64,000 bases of DNA from Gammaproteobacteria bacterium (GTDB lineage: Bacteria > Pseudomonadota > Gammaproteobacteria > Poriferisulfidales > GCA-002705445): assembly GCA_029268385.1 (NCBI GenBank), contig JAQWPG010000005.1, forward strand, positions 1 to 64,000, read 5' to 3'. Below, piece by piece: positions 63,093-64,000 of this stretch. Positions within the stretch are counted from its first letter, which is position 1. Each line of letters starts with the position of its first letter. A program made the translations under genes and the position numbers. Under the pieces are notes generated by a model, which ran no database searches, was not told the origin of the DNA, and saw only the letters and a list, made by a program, of their open reading frames with translations.

Positions 63093-64000
63093 ATGAATAT
63101 GAAGACTTCTGATTTATTTGTAAAGTGTCTTGAAAATGAAGGTATTGAGTATATTTTTGGAGTTCCTGGAGAAGAGAATGCAGATTTTTTAATGTCCCTG
63201 CATGATTCTAGCAAGATAAAATTTATTCTAACAAGACATGAACAGGGAGCGGCTTTTATGGCCGAATCTTATGGTAAATTAACTGGCAGACTATCTTGTT
63301 GTCTAAGTACACTTGGTCCTGGAGCAACAAATTTGCTTACTGGTGTAGCAGATGCAAACATGGATCATTCCCCTGTACTTGTTATAACTGGCCAAGGCTC
63401 TTCTGATAGATTGCATAAAGAATCGCATCAGATCATGGATGTATGCGGAATGTTTAAGCCTGTTACTAAGTGGACAACTACAGTTAGAAATCCTAATACA
63501 ATACCAGAGATGGTAAGAAAAGCTGTAAGGCTTGCAACATTAGAAAAGCCAGGAGCTGTTCATATTGAATTGCCTGAAGATATAGCAAAATTAGATGTTG
63601 AGGCTAAGCCATTAAAATCTTTTTCGTATAGAAGATCTATAGCAGAAGACGCTATCATACATAAAGCATTTAAAATTTTGAATGAGGCAGATTCACCAAT
63701 ACTTATTGCTGGAAATGGCGCTATAAGAAAAAGATCATCAAGACAGTTAAGAGAATTCTGTGAAAGAACTAATATACCAGTCGTTACAACATTTATGGGC
63801 AAGGGAGCAGTTGATTGCAAATCAGAATATTGTTTATCGACAGTAGGTTTAGGGGCTGTTGATTTTGGAGATATAGCAATTAAAAATTCTGATCTTGTAA
63901 TCACGTTAGGATACGATATGGTTGAATATCATCCTAAATTATGGAATAGAAATGTAAAATCAAAGATTATACATATAGATTTTGAAGCTGCCGAAATTGA
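63093..64000 (+). CDS. Acetolactate synthase large subunit-like TPP enzyme, 5' part
   Basis: The frame runs open to the window end, so the C-terminal half is missing. The visible 302 residues contain the TPP-enzyme N-terminal domain (DLFVKCLENEGIEYIFGVPGEEN, with the catalytic Glu in LTRHEQGAAFMAESYG, then STLGPGATNLLTGVADANMDHSPVLVITGQ). The start of the central domain follows (PILIAGNGAIRKRSS). The motif HKESHQIMDVCGMFKPVTKW is closer to AlsS-type or generic acetolactate synthases than to IlvB/IlvI. The reaction is likely decarboxylative condensation of pyruvate, but related lyases are possible. The start is ATG 63093 or 63099; the ATG at 63089 is out of frame and quickly stops. It is divergent from the tiny lipoprotein gene. 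Confidence 0.82.
   Translation, partial: MNMKTSDLFVKCLENEGIEYIFGVPGEENADFLMSLHDSSKIKFILTRHEQGAAFMAESYGKLTGRLSCCLSTLGPGATNLLTGVADANMDHSPVLVITGQGSSDRLHKESHQIMDVCGMFKPVTKWTTTVRNPNTIPEMVRKAVRLATLEKPGAVHIELPEDIAKLDVEAKPLKSFSYRRSIAEDAIIHKAFKILNEADSPILIAGNGAIRKRSSRQLREFCERTNIPVVTTFMGKGAVDCKSEYCLSTVGLGAVDFGDIAIKNSDLVITLGYDMVEYHPKLWNRNVKSKIIHIDFEAAEI

Noticed and set aside
63089-63112. ATG at 63089 as the start of the TPP enzyme
   Set aside because: This frame meets a TGA after seven codons; the conserved protein is in the frame of 63093/63099.

Overview
This 64-kb window is chromosomal DNA from a gammaproteobacterium with a very AT-rich (about 30% GC by eye), tightly packed genome. The gene content is almost entirely core. 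Several blocks keep gammaproteobacterial, particularly Pseudomonas-like, gene order: thrB/polA/engB/cytochrome c4/dsbA; ubiK/glnK/amtB; priA/argS/SPOR protein; the zapA-6S RNA block next to pepP-ubiH-ubiI; lptD-surA-pdxA-rsmA-apaG-apaH; lgt-thyA; and mrdA-rodA-mltB-rlpA-dacA. Low GC, short or overlapping gene junctions, a TRAP transporter and cytochrome c4/c5 suggest a streamlined free-living marine lineage (SAR86- or SUP05-like in style), but no rRNA or other marker here fixes the genus. I see no prophage, insertion sequence or CRISPR array.

Layout. 1-7449: end of ubiB, uvrD, a TRAP solute receptor, an unrecognised six-helix membrane protein, the convergent TRAP permease genes dctM-dctQ, and thrB. 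7495-13014: polA, engB, cytochrome c4, dsbA, a tRNA-Arg(CCG) with an abnormal 3' end, cytochrome c5 and ubiK. 13015-16024: a nitrogen-control island in which two sigma-54 promoters and an NtrC-type site drive a TorF-family porin and glnK-amtB, with a candidate 3'UTR RNA between them. 16035-23444: nadA, SPOR protein, argS, priA, an HNH nuclease, hemH and fxsA. 23445-25588: groES-groEL behind a sigma-70 promoter and a CIRCE operator. 25605-31542: ampD, a 30-residue membrane peptide, gshA, an unknown coupled gene, an FAA hydrolase, ferredoxin-NADP reductase and ilvA. 31541-33202: a lysine-rich histone-like gene, a long T-tract region, a 6S RNA candidate, zapA and a ZapB-like coiled coil. 33286-41112: pepP-ubiH-ubiI, then a convergent four-gene operon (DUF255 protein, plsC, tungstate-type permease and ATPase without a binding protein). 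41154-49924: lgt-thyA-folA facing the lptD-to-apaH operon. 49991-61314: an RND efflux pair and the cell-elongation/peptidoglycan cluster, ending in a D-amino acid transaminase and a uracil-DNA glycosylase. 61297-64000: murU, amgK and a tiny lipoprotein gene, then the start of an acetolactate-synthase-like gene cut by the window end.

How the genes work together. Envelope biogenesis dominates: LptD/SurA for the outer membrane, Lgt for lipoproteins, PBP2/RodA/MltB/RlpA/DacA for wall elongation, and AmpD/AmgK/MurU for wall recycling. Quinone biosynthesis is represented by UbiB, UbiK, UbiH and UbiI. Nitrogen limitation probably induces an outer-membrane porin together with the ammonium channel. 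The least explained items are the TRAP-associated membrane protein, the Lys-rich protein beside the T-tract region and 6S RNA, the tupBC pair lacking tupA, two very small membrane-targeted proteins, the candidate nitrogen-regulated RNA after the porin gene, and the tRNA-Arg 3' end.
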